64,000 bases of DNA from Pseudomonas viridiflava (lineage in GTDB: Bacteria > Pseudomonadota > Gammaproteobacteria > Pseudomonadales > Pseudomonadaceae), in NCBI RefSeq assembly GCF_900591205.1, contig NZ_UUPU01000020.1, forward strand, positions 62,001 to 126,000, in the 5' to 3' direction. The notes under the pieces are model-generated. The model was not told the DNA's origin. It saw nothing but the letters and a program-made list of their open reading frames with translations, and made no database searches. Numbering within the stretch: the stretch's first letter is position 1; every line of letters begins with the position of its first letter. Of this stretch, positions 10,440 through 17,738 are shown piece by piece. Position numbers and translations under genes: made by a program.

Positions 10440-11486
10440 ATGACCCGTTATATCGACGTCAACGACCTCAGCTACCTGGTCTCGCAAAAAGGTCTGCAAA
10501 CCTGCATCAGCGAAATGGCCGAATACATTCGCGTCGACTACCTGCGCTGGCAGGACTTCGAAAAATGCGCACGCCTGGCCAACCATTCACCGGACGGTGT
10601 GATCGAGCTGATGCCGGTGTCCGACGCCGCGCTGTACGCCTTCAAATACGTGAACGGCCACCCAAAAAACACCCTGGCCGGCATGCTCACCGTAATGGCC
10701 TTCGGCGCCCTGGGCGATGTGGACACCGGCAAACCGGTACTGCTGGCGGAAATGACCCTGACCACCGCGATCCGCACCGCCGCCACCTCCGCGCTTGTGG
10801 CCCGCTACCTGGCCCGCGAAAACAGCCGCAGCATGGCCTTGATCGGTAATGGCTCGCAGAGTGAATTCCAGGCGCTGGCGTTCCACGCCATGCTCGGCAT
10901 CACTGAAATCCGCCTGTTCGATATTGATGCCAAGGCCACCGCCAAGCTGGCGGCCAACCTCAAGGCGTTCCCGGCGATCAAGGTGATCCTGGCCGGCAGC
11001 GTGGCCGAGGCGGTCAAAGGTGCGGATATCGTCACCACCGTCACGGCGGACAAAGCCTACGCCACCATCCTGACTGACGCGATGATCGAACCGGGCATGC
11101 ACCTCAATGCCGTGGGCGGCGACTGCCCAGGCAAGACCGAGCTGGACCGCCGCATCGTCGAGCGCGCCCGCGTGATCGTCGAGTACGAACCGCAAAGCCG
11201 CATCGAAGGTGAAATCCAGCACCTGCCGCAAGACTCGCCAGTCACCGAGCTGTGGCAGGTGATCAACGGCCAGCAACCCGGCCGCGAGAACGATCGCCAG
11301 GTCACTCTGTTCGACTCGGTGGGTTTTGCCATCGAGGACTACTCGGCCCTGCGCTATGTGCTGGACGTGGCCAAGGCCCTGGATATCGGCAGCACACTTG
11401 AACTGGTGCCCGACTTGGCCGACCCGAAAGACCTGTTTGCGCGCCTGGCCCAACAACCGCGTGTACAGCACAAAAAGCGCGCCTGA
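10440..11486 (+). CDS. Ornithine cyclodeaminase
   Basis: A 348-residue member of the ornithine cyclodeaminase/mu-crystallin family, which converts L-ornithine to L-proline plus ammonia using bound NAD+. The nucleotide-binding segment LIGNGSQSEFQALAF is near residue 140. The catalytic aspartate region NAVGGDCPGKTELD (about residues 220-233) is the OCD form rather than that of other family dehydrogenases. The ATG at 10440 has a clear AAGGAG about 10 bp upstream. It directly follows the CtlX gene, so the pair would run citrulline to ornithine to proline. The ABC importer for polar amino acids lies downstream. Confidence 0.93.
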   Translation: MTRYIDVNDLSYLVSQKGLQTCISEMAEYIRVDYLRWQDFEKCARLANHSPDGVIELMPVSDAALYAFKYVNGHPKNTLAGMLTVMAFGALGDVDTGKPVLLAEMTLTTAIRTAATSALVARYLARENSRSMALIGNGSQSEFQALAFHAMLGITEIRLFDIDAKATAKLAANLKAFPAIKVILAGSVAEAVKGADIVTTVTADKAYATILTDAMIEPGMHLNAVGGDCPGKTELDRRIVERARVIVEYEPQSRIEGEIQHLPQDSPVTELWQVINGQQPGRENDRQVTLFDSVGFAIEDYSALRYVLDVAKALDIGSTLELVPDLADPKDLFARLAQQPRVQHKKRA

Positions 11487-11806
11487 GACCGCTCTGGCCT
11501 GCCGCTTTGCGCCTGGGGCAGGCTGGAATCTCACCGGTAGAAAGCCGATTTAGCGGGTGCAGCAGCCGTTTCCGCTGCATTGCGCTTTTTAACAGCGCAA
11601 TTCGCGCTTTATGCACTGGGTAAACGACACAAAAAACGCACCATCATGAAGCATTCTCTGTGCGCTGAAACAGCCTCTTGGGCTTGTGGCGAGCCCGCTC
11701 GCCACATGAGCCGGCTCGCCACGCAAGGCGCGTTTACCCAAAAACAAGAACTTGCATCACGCTTTTTACTGCCCTGACATCAATTACAAAATATAGGGAC
11801 TGACAC
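11487..11806. other. 320-bp gap: REP-like hairpin and putative promoter of the ABC operon
   Basis: No credible gene. At 11685-11706 there is a perfect palindrome TGTGGCGAGC-CC-GCTCGCCACA, a REP-like variant, followed by a partial repeat GCCGGCTCGCCAC. The last 60 bp are AT-rich (ACATCAATTACAAAATATAGGG), compatible with a -10 region and a purine-rich ribosome site for the binding-protein gene. No sharp -35 could be assigned. Confidence 0.5.
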
Positions 11807-12586
11807 ATGACTCCACTGCGATCACTCTTCGCTGCATTGCTGTTGCCACTGTGCGCCGGCGCCGCTCACGCCCAGGAGTGGAAAGAAATCCGCTTCGGCG
11901 TATTCCCCGAGTACCCACCCTTCGAATCCGTGGCCGCCGATGGCAGCCTGCAAGGTTTCGATATCGAGTTGGGCAATGCGATCTGCGCCAGGCTCGACGT
12001 CAAATGCACCTGGGTGCACAACGAATTCGACGGCATGATCCCGGCCCTGCGCGCCCGCAAGTTCGACGCGATCATGTCCTCCATGGCCGTGACCCCGGCG
12101 CGTGAGAAAGTCATCGACTTCACCGACCGCCTGTTCCTCAGCCCGACCTCGGTGATCACCCGTAAAAGCGCCGACTTCGGCGACACCCCAGAGTCGTTGA
12201 AAGGCAAGCAAGTGGGCGTGCTGCAAGGCTCACTGCAAGAAGCCTATGCGCGTGCCCACCTGGCCAAACTCGGCGCACAGATCAAGGCTTATCAGTCCCA
12301 GGAACAGAACTACGCCGACCTGCAGAACGGCCGCCTCGACGCCACCCTGACCGACAAGCTCGAAGCCCAGCTCAACTTCCTGTCCAAGCCTGAAGGCGCG
12401 GACTTCAAGACCGGCCCGGCCTTCAAGGACCCGACCCTGCCCCTGGACATCGCCATGGGCCTGCGCAAGAACGACCAGGAACTGCGCGCACTGATCAACA
12501 AGGGCATCGCCGCCGTCCAGGCCGATGGCACCTACGCACAGATCCAGAAGAAGTATTTCGGCGATCAGGATATCTACAACGAGTAA
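11807..12586 (+). CDS. Polar amino acid ABC transporter, periplasmic binding protein (Lys/Arg/Orn type)
   Basis: Family 3 solute-binding protein of 259 residues. It has a Sec signal peptide (residues 1-22, ending AHA|Q) and then the typical IRFGVFPEYPPFESV and LQGFDIELGNAIC strands of the ArgT/HisJ group. The segment GMIPALRARKFDAIMSSMAVTPAREKVIDFT is the conserved hinge/ligand region. It delivers ligand to the HisQM/P-like components encoded downstream. Position after CtlX and ornithine cyclodeaminase suggests citrulline, ornithine or arginine as ligand; that is inference. A REPIN separates it from the permease genes. Confidence 0.9.
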   Translation: MTPLRSLFAALLLPLCAGAAHAQEWKEIRFGVFPEYPPFESVAADGSLQGFDIELGNAICARLDVKCTWVHNEFDGMIPALRARKFDAIMSSMAVTPAREKVIDFTDRLFLSPTSVITRKSADFGDTPESLKGKQVGVLQGSLQEAYARAHLAKLGAQIKAYQSQEQNYADLQNGRLDATLTDKLEAQLNFLSKPEGADFKTGPAFKDPTLPLDIAMGLRKNDQELRALINKGIAAVQADGTYAQIQKKYFGDQDIYNE

Positions 12587-12618
12587 GCCACCGCCGAGCC
12601 CCTGTGTAAGAGGACTTA

Positions 12619-12707
12619 TGTGGGAGGGGGCTTGCCCCCGATGAGGCCGTGCCAGTCGACACATTTATTGACTGACCCACCGCAATCGGGGCAAGCCCCC
12701 TCCCACA
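12619..12707. repeat. REPIN inside the ABC transporter operon
   Basis: TGTGGGAGGGGGCTTGCCCC / GGGGCAAGCCCCCTCCCACA doublet in the 171-bp gap between the binding-protein gene and the first permease gene. REP elements in this position commonly stabilise the upstream message, which would favour excess binding protein. Confidence 0.88.
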
Positions 12708-12757
12708 CAAGCCGAGCCCCACAGGGGAATATCTGCGCTCCTTAGAGATCTCCCACT

Positions 12758-13459
12758 ATGAACGACCTCCTCAACCTGCAAGGCTACGGCCCGATGCTGG
12801 CCCAGGGTGCCTGGATGACGCTCAAGCTGGCGTTCCTCGCGCTGGCCCTGAGCCTGTCCCTGGGACTGATCGCCGCCGGTGCCAAGCTCTCCAGCGCCAA
12901 ATGGCTGCGGGTGCTGGCCACGCTGTACACCACGCTGATCCGCAGCGTGCCGGACCTGGTACTGATCCTGCTGATTTTCTACAGCCTGCAACTGTGGCTC
13001 AACGACCTCAGCGAACTGCTCGCCTGGAACTACTTTGAAATCGACCCGTTTACCGCAGGGGTGATCACGCTGGGCTTTATCTACGGCGCATATTTCACCG
13101 AAAACTTCCGCGGCGCGATCCTCAGCGTGCCGGTCGGCCAGTTGGAAGCCGCGACCGCCTATGGCCTGAGCCGCTGGCAGCGGTTTCACCTGGTGCTGTT
13201 CCCGCAGTTGATGCGTTTTGCCCTGCCGGGCCTGGGCAATAACTGGCTGGTGCTGCTCAAGTCCACGGCACTGGTGTCAATCATCGGCCTGTCGGACCTG
13301 GTCAAAGCTGCGCAAAACGCCGGCAAGACCACCCATGAGCCGCTGTACTTCCTGATCCTCGCGGGCCTGGTGTACCTGGTGATCACCACCCTGTCCAACC
13401 GCATCTTCAAGCGCCTCGAACGGCGCTACAACCTCGGCATCAAGGGGATGGCACGATGA
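12758..13459 (+). CDS. Polar amino acid ABC transporter permease (HisQ-like)
   Basis: Inner-membrane permease of 233 residues with about five hydrophobic segments. The cytoplasmic EAA loop is QLEAATAYGLSRWQRFHLVLFPQ (about residues 127-150). It carries the RSVPDLVLILLIFY segment of the His/Glu/Gln/Arg permease family. It pairs with the next gene, whose start overlaps this stop by 4 bp (ATGA). Confidence 0.92.
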   Translation: MNDLLNLQGYGPMLAQGAWMTLKLAFLALALSLSLGLIAAGAKLSSAKWLRVLATLYTTLIRSVPDLVLILLIFYSLQLWLNDLSELLAWNYFEIDPFTAGVITLGFIYGAYFTENFRGAILSVPVGQLEAATAYGLSRWQRFHLVLFPQLMRFALPGLGNNWLVLLKSTALVSIIGLSDLVKAAQNAGKTTHEPLYFLILAGLVYLVITTLSNRIFKRLERRYNLGIKGMAR

Positions 13460-14169
13460 TCGAACTGTTCCAGCAATACGGCCTGGCCTACCTGTTCAGC
13501 GATGGTGCGGGGTTGTCCGGGGTGGCCATGACCCTGTGGCTGTTCATTGTCTCGGTGGTGTTCGGCTTCATGCTGTCGATCCCGCTGGCGCTGGCCCGCG
13601 TCTCGGAGCACTTCTGGCTGCGCTGGCCGGTGGAGGTCTACACCTACCTGTTTCGCGGCACGCCACTGTATATCCAGTTACTGATTTGCTACACCGGGCT
13701 GTACAGCCTGGAAGTGGTGCAGGACAACGCGTTGCTCAACCAGTTTTTGCGCAATGCACTCAACTGTACCTTGCTGGCGTTTGTGCTTAACACCTGCGCC
13801 TACACCGTGGAAATTTTCGCTGGGGCGATCCGCAATATTCCGCATGGTGAAATCGAGGCGGCGCGTGCCTATGGCCTGCATGGCTGGCGGCTCAACCTGT
13901 TTGTGGTGGTGCCCGCTGCACTGCGCCGTGCGCTGCCGGCCTACAGCAATGAAATGATCCTGATGCTGCACGCCACGTCGCTGGCGTTTACCGCCACCGT
14001 CGCCGACATCCTCAAGGTCGCCCGCGACGCCAACGCCGAAACGTTTCTGACGTTCCAGGCTTTCGGGATCGCCGCCCTGCTCTACATGCTGCTGTCCTTT
14101 GCACTGGTGGGCCTGTTTCGACTGGCCGAACGTCGCTGGATGCGTTTTCTTGTTCCTACCCGAGGCTAA
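13456..14169 (+). CDS. Polar amino acid ABC transporter permease (HisM-like)
   Basis: Second permease of the heterodimer, 237 residues, about five membrane segments. The family segment is YLFRGTPLYIQLLI and the EAA loop is GEIEAARAYGLHGWRLNLFVVVP. The ATG at 13456 overlaps the upstream stop (ATGA), indicating translational coupling. The ATPase gene starts 3 bp after the stop. Confidence 0.92.
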   Translation: MIELFQQYGLAYLFSDGAGLSGVAMTLWLFIVSVVFGFMLSIPLALARVSEHFWLRWPVEVYTYLFRGTPLYIQLLICYTGLYSLEVVQDNALLNQFLRNALNCTLLAFVLNTCAYTVEIFAGAIRNIPHGEIEAARAYGLHGWRLNLFVVVPAALRRALPAYSNEMILMLHATSLAFTATVADILKVARDANAETFLTFQAFGIAALLYMLLSFALVGLFRLAERRWMRFLVPTRG

Positions 14170-14172
14170 CCC

Positions 14173-15003
14173 ATGAATCAGTCCGCGCAGGCCCTGGCCG
14201 CTTATCCATTGGACACACCCGTTGCAAGCGCAGCCACCGCTGCGATCAAGCTCCAGGTCGAAGGTATCCACAAACGCTACGGCGAACACGAAGTGCTCAA
14301 GGGCGTGTCCCTGAATGCACGCAATGGCGATGTGATCAGCCTGATCGGCGCCAGCGGCTCGGGCAAAAGCACGATGCTGCGCTGCATCAACTTTCTCGAA
14401 CAGCCCGATGCCGGGGTAATCACCCTGGACGGCATCAGCATCCAAATGCAACAAGGCCGCGCCGGCACCCGTGCACCGCACCAGGCGCAACTGCAAAACC
14501 TGCGCACGCGGCTGGCCATGGTGTTCCAGCACTTCAACCTGTGGAGCCATATGACCGTGCTGGAAAATATCACCATGGCCCCGCGCCGGGTGCTGGGCGT
14601 AAGCGCAGCCGAAGCCGAAAAACGCGCACGCCTGTACCTGGACAAGGTCGGCCTGCCCGGCCGTGTGGCGGACCAATACCCGGCGTTTCTTTCCGGTGGC
14701 CAGCAACAGCGCGTGGCCATCGCACGGGCGCTGGCGATGGAGCCGGAAATTATTCTGTTCGATGAACCGACGTCTGCGCTCGACCCAGAGCTTGTAGGAG
14801 AAGTCCTCAAAGTCATACAGACGTTGGCCGAGGAAGGTCGTACCATGCTGATGGTCACCCACGAGATGGGCTTTGCCCGCCAGGTGTCCAGTCAGGTGCT
14901 GTTTTTGCATCAGGGCCGAGTCGAGGAACAAGGCGGCGCCGAGATTCTTGACCACCCTAACAGCGAGCGCTTGCAGCAATTTCTTTCCAACCGTTTGAAG
15001 TGA
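14173..15003 (+). CDS. Polar amino acid ABC transporter ATPase (HisP-like)
   Basis: ATPase of 276 residues: Walker [10 protein letters not shown] (about residues 58-66), ABC signature [15 protein letters not shown], Walker B IILFDEPTSALD and the switch histidine in VTHEMGF. An N-terminal extension of about 25 residues precedes the usual LQVEGIHKRYGEHEVLKG strand. The insertion RAGTRAPHQAQLQNLRTRLA before the Q-loop is typical of HisP/AotP proteins for basic amino acids. It completes the importer with the two permeases immediately upstream. Confidence 0.93.
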   Translation: MNQSAQALAAYPLDTPVASAATAAIKLQVEGIHKRYGEHEVLKGVSLNARNGDVISLIGASGSGKSTMLRCINFLEQPDAGVITLDGISIQMQQGRAGTRAPHQAQLQNLRTRLAMVFQHFNLWSHMTVLENITMAPRRVLGVSAAEAEKRARLYLDKVGLPGRVADQYPAFLSGGQQQRVAIARALAMEPEIILFDEPTSALDPELVGEVLKVIQTLAEEGRTMLMVTHEMGFARQVSSQVLFLHQGRVEEQGGAEILDHPNSERLQQFLSNRLK

Positions 15004-15008
15004 AACCC

Positions 15009-15506
15009 ATGGATACCAAGGCCAACGGACCCCATTCTTCCCCTACGCTGGACCGCATAGATGAGGCGATCATCGACGTGCTGCGGCACCAGGGGCGTAT
15101 CACTTACGAAAAACTCTCGTCGCTGGTGCACCTGACCCCCAGGCCCTGCCTGGAACGGGTGCGCAAGTTGGAGCGACGCGGGGTGATCCGTGGTTATGGG
15201 GCGATCATTGATGTGCAGATGGTCTCACCCGGGCTGTCGCTGCTGGTGCTGGTGGCCTTGTCCAATCAAAGCGGGCGCTCGGCGCAGAAGGCGTTCGAGG
15301 CATGCATCAAAGCTTGCCCCCAGGTGTTCGAATGCCAGCTGATCAGCGGGCCGTTCGACTACAGCCTGCGCATGCGCTGTCGCGATATGGAGCATTACCG
15401 GGTGCTGACGGAGACCTGGCTGAACAACGATGAATTGCACATTGATAAGTTGGTGGCGCATCCGGAGTTGGCGGTGGTCAAAAACACTGCCACAGAGCTG
15501 GCCTGA
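15009..15506 (+). CDS. Lrp/AsnC-family regulator of the citrulline/arginine-type module
   Basis: A 165-residue Lrp/AsnC protein: HTH at about residues 18-65 (RITYEKLSSLVHLTPRPCLERVRKL) and a RAM domain (ECQLISGPFDYSLRMRC). The ATG at 15009 lies 6 bp after the ATPase stop; an in-frame GTG at 15000 would overlap it and is less likely. As the last gene of the transporter operon it probably senses an amino acid carried or degraded by the module (ornithine, citrulline, arginine or proline) and controls it. Confidence 0.85.
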   Translation: MDTKANGPHSSPTLDRIDEAIIDVLRHQGRITYEKLSSLVHLTPRPCLERVRKLERRGVIRGYGAIIDVQMVSPGLSLLVLVALSNQSGRSAQKAFEACIKACPQVFECQLISGPFDYSLRMRCRDMEHYRVLTETWLNNDELHIDKLVAHPELAVVKNTATELA

Positions 15507-15535
15507 CTCCATTTATACAAACACCGCAGATCAAA

Positions 15536-15624
15536 TGTGGGAGCTGGCTTGCCTGCGATGGCGGTGTATCAGTCAACCTTGATGTGACTGGCCCACCGTC
15601 ATCGCAGGCAAGCCAGCTCCCACA
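15536..15624. repeat. REPIN overlapping the 3' end of the DUF4130 gene
   Basis: TGTGGGAGCTGGCTTGCCTG / CAGGCAAGCCAGCTCCCACA doublet. Its right arm lies inside the reading frame of the minus-strand gene that stops at 15573, so part of the repeat is translated. Confidence 0.88.
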
Positions 15625-16454
15625 TTGATCGGGTTCGCAATTCTTTTACCGGCCTTGGCCCCAATCAGCTTCGCCTGCCCATCGCGCTGCTTGCCCGTGC
15701 GCGCCTCGCTGATCAACCCCGGAATCAACTTGCCCTCCGGCAAATTCTTCCAGAACCGGCTGGGCAAGTGCCCTTCCATCACCTTGGGGTTCAAGCGCGC
15801 CGGGTTGAAGATATGGCTGTAGTAGGTCAGCCACATGGCGCTGTGGGGGTCTTCGATATTTTGCGCCAGTTGCTGCCACGCCTCGGGGCACTGGCGTTGA
15901 TGAATCAACTGCTCGCCATCGTAATAAACCCCGTCCAGCGGCGTGGCGATCATCCAGCGATGGCGCCCCATGCGCCCGATGAAATGCTGGCTGGCACTTT
16001 TGAGAATGTCGTGGGCCGGTTCATGCCAGGCCACATACTCCGGCAGCTCGGGCCCCGCCTCTGCCGGCAACGCAATAAACCGCACAAACGCATGCAGGTG
16101 GTGGGCCTCACGGCTGACCTGCTTGATCCGCCGCTGCAACTCACTGCCCAGCTTGTCCCCAGCCAGCATTGCGGTACGGTCACCATGACTGACGCGCCAC
16201 AGCACCTCATACAACAGGCTCCAGCGCTGATCACCGTGATAACAGGCGGCCGATTCCAGCAGGTCCAACAATGCCTTGGGAATTCGCGCCTGGAACGGGC
16301 CAAGCTGCGCCGGGATCGGCTCATCAGTGGCAAACAGGTCCGCCACTTGCGCATCGCCCCAACTCACCTGGCTGGGGTCGACCTGATGGCTGAGCAACCA
16401 GCGCGCCTGTTCGCGCCAAGTGCCGAACAGGTTGTCGCATTCCAGGCTGATCAT
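15573..16454 (-). CDS. DUF4130 protein, partner of the radical SAM protein (putative DNA repair)
   Basis: A 293-residue protein matching the TIGR03915/DUF4130 family (uracil-DNA-glycosylase-like partner), which is found beside a radical SAM gene. Family features visible are DQRWSLLYEVLWRV, HAFVRFIA, YVAWHEPAHDIL, RWMIATPLDGVYYDG and the C-terminal MEGHLPSRFWKNLPEG. The ATG at 16454 overlaps the stop of the upstream radical SAM gene (ATGA), so the two are coupled. The last 15 or so residues (from NVGAGLPAM on) are encoded by the REPIN and are probably not functional. No enzymatic activity is proven for the family; a nucleic acid role is inferred from its partner and the LexA-type box. Confidence 0.85.
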   Translation of the reverse strand: MISLECDNLFGTWREQARWLLSHQVDPSQVSWGDAQVADLFATDEPIPAQLGPFQARIPKALLDLLESAACYHGDQRWSLLYEVLWRVSHGDRTAMLAGDKLGSELQRRIKQVSREAHHLHAFVRFIALPAEAGPELPEYVAWHEPAHDILKSASQHFIGRMGRHRWMIATPLDGVYYDGEQLIHQRQCPEAWQQLAQNIEDPHSAMWLTYYSHIFNPARLNPKVMEGHLPSRFWKNLPEGKLIPGLISEARTGKQRDGQAKLIGAKAGKRIANPINVGAGLPAMTVGQSHQG

Positions 16455-17671
16455 CCCCACAACCCCATCTGTTGCGGCTGCGGGCGGTCACGCAGTTGCT
16501 CGCGCAGCAACACGCTGGTGCTCTCGGCCTGTTGCGGGTGGTAATCGCTGGTGATGAAAAACGGCTTGGCCTTGGCCAACACGCAGCGCATGCGCGCCAG
16601 GTCTTCGAACCGGATCTTGCGCTCACGGCGCAGGTCCACCAGCCGTTGGGTGGTGCGCAGGCCGATCCCCGGGATGCGTGCGATCAAGGTCGGTTCGGCG
16701 CGATTCAGATCCAGGGGGAACACCTCGCGGTGTTCCAGGGCCCAGGCCAGCTTGGGGTCGATATCCAGGGCCAGGTGGCCGGGGCCTTCAAACAGCTCGT
16801 TGGCGCTGAAACCGTAACTGCGCAACAGGAAATCCGCCTGGTACAAACGGTGTTCGCGCATCAACGGCGGCGCGGCCAGCGGCACGCTTTTCGGGCTGTT
16901 GGGGATTGGGCTGAACGCCGAGTAATACACGCGGCGCAGTTTGAAGTTGCCGTATAACGCCTCGGCGCCGTGCAGGATGGTGCTGTCATCGGTGTCGTCG
17001 GCGCCGACGATCATCTGCGTGCTCTGGCCAGCCGGGGCGAAACGCGGGGCGCGGGGCTCGTTGAGTACCGTCTGTTCGCCGGTGTAGATGGTCTGCATGG
17101 CGTGCTTGATCGAGCCGATCTGCTTCTCCGGCGCCAGGGTTTGCAGGCTGGCATCGGTGGGCAATTCGATATTCACGCTCAGCCGATCAGCGTAACGCCC
17201 GGCCTCGGCAATCAGCGCCGGGTCGGCTTCAGGGATGGTCTTGAGGTGGATGTAGCCGCGAAAGTCATGCTCTTCGCGCAAAAGCTTCGCCACCCGAACA
17301 AGCTGCTCCATGGTGTAGTCGGGCGAACGGATGATGCCGGAGCTGAGAAACAACCCGCTGACGCAATTGCGTCGATAGAAATCCAGGGTCAGGGTCACCA
17401 CCTCTTCCGGGCTGAAGCGTGCCCGGGGCACGTCGCTGGAGCGGCGGTTGACGCAATACTGGCAGTCGTAGAGACAGAAGTTGGTGAGCAACACCTTGAG
17501 CAGCGACACGCAGCGCCCGTCCGGGGTGTAGCTGTGGCAGATGCCCATGCCGTCGGTGGACCCCAGCCCCGCCTTGCCCTCGGAGCTGCGCTTGGGCGCG
17601 CCACTGCTGGCGCAGGACGCGTCGTACTTGGCGGCGTCGGCAAGGATGCTGAGTTTTTCGATCAACTGCAT
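16451..17671 (-). CDS. Radical SAM protein, putative DNA modification/repair (TIGR03916 type)
   Basis: A 406-residue radical SAM enzyme. The iron-sulfur cluster motif is the three-cysteine CxxxCxxC in FCLYDCQYCVNRR. The conserved start KLSILADAAKYDASCASSG, followed by the segment CHSYTPDGRC, is family-typical. The C-terminal part has a helix-hairpin-helix-like motif (IARIPGIGLRTTQRLVDL), as in DNA-binding proteins. The ATG at 17671 is preferred over an upstream TTG at 17713 because the longer form would read through a LexA-type box. It is transcribed with the DUF4130 gene. The substrate is unknown; DNA repair or modification is inferred from the HhH motif and SOS-type control. Confidence 0.88.
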   Translation of the reverse strand: MQLIEKLSILADAAKYDASCASSGAPKRSSEGKAGLGSTDGMGICHSYTPDGRCVSLLKVLLTNFCLYDCQYCVNRRSSDVPRARFSPEEVVTLTLDFYRRNCVSGLFLSSGIIRSPDYTMEQLVRVAKLLREEHDFRGYIHLKTIPEADPALIAEAGRYADRLSVNIELPTDASLQTLAPEKQIGSIKHAMQTIYTGEQTVLNEPRAPRFAPAGQSTQMIVGADDTDDSTILHGAEALYGNFKLRRVYYSAFSPIPNSPKSVPLAAPPLMREHRLYQADFLLRSYGFSANELFEGPGHLALDIDPKLAWALEHREVFPLDLNRAEPTLIARIPGIGLRTTQRLVDLRRERKIRFEDLARMRCVLAKAKPFFITSDYHPQQAESTSVLLREQLRDRPQPQQMGLWG

Positions 17672-17687
17672 GGGAGGGCTACCGATA

Positions 17688-17703
17688 CTGGTTTTTTGTA
17701 CAG
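17688..17703. promoter_or_regulatory. LexA-type SOS box upstream of the radical SAM gene
   Basis: On the minus strand the sequence reads CTGTACAAAAAACCAG, which is CTG-N10-CAG with an A/T-rich centre, extended symmetrically to TACTG...CAGTA. It sits 17-32 bp before the ATG at 17671, where LexA binding would block transcription. It fits the gammaproteobacterial consensus CTGT-N8-ACAG except at the inner right half (CCAG instead of ACAG). Confidence 0.65.
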
Positions 17704-17738
17704 TATCAGCCAACCCTCCCGGTCACAAGCGCAGCTGG

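Noticed and set aside
13678..14979. A long minus-strand frame opposite the HisM-like permease and ATPase genes
   Set aside because: Antisense artefact of codon bias; the plus-strand genes show all family motifs and operon overlaps.
15000..15008. GTG start at 15000 for the Lrp-type regulator
   Set aside because: It would overlap the ATPase stop and adds only MKP before the ATG at 15009, which has a normal position after the ATPase gene.
17672..17713. Longer start (TTG 17713) for the radical SAM protein
   Set aside because: It would translate through the LexA-type box and add residues not typical of the family; the ATG at 17671 begins the conserved N-terminus.
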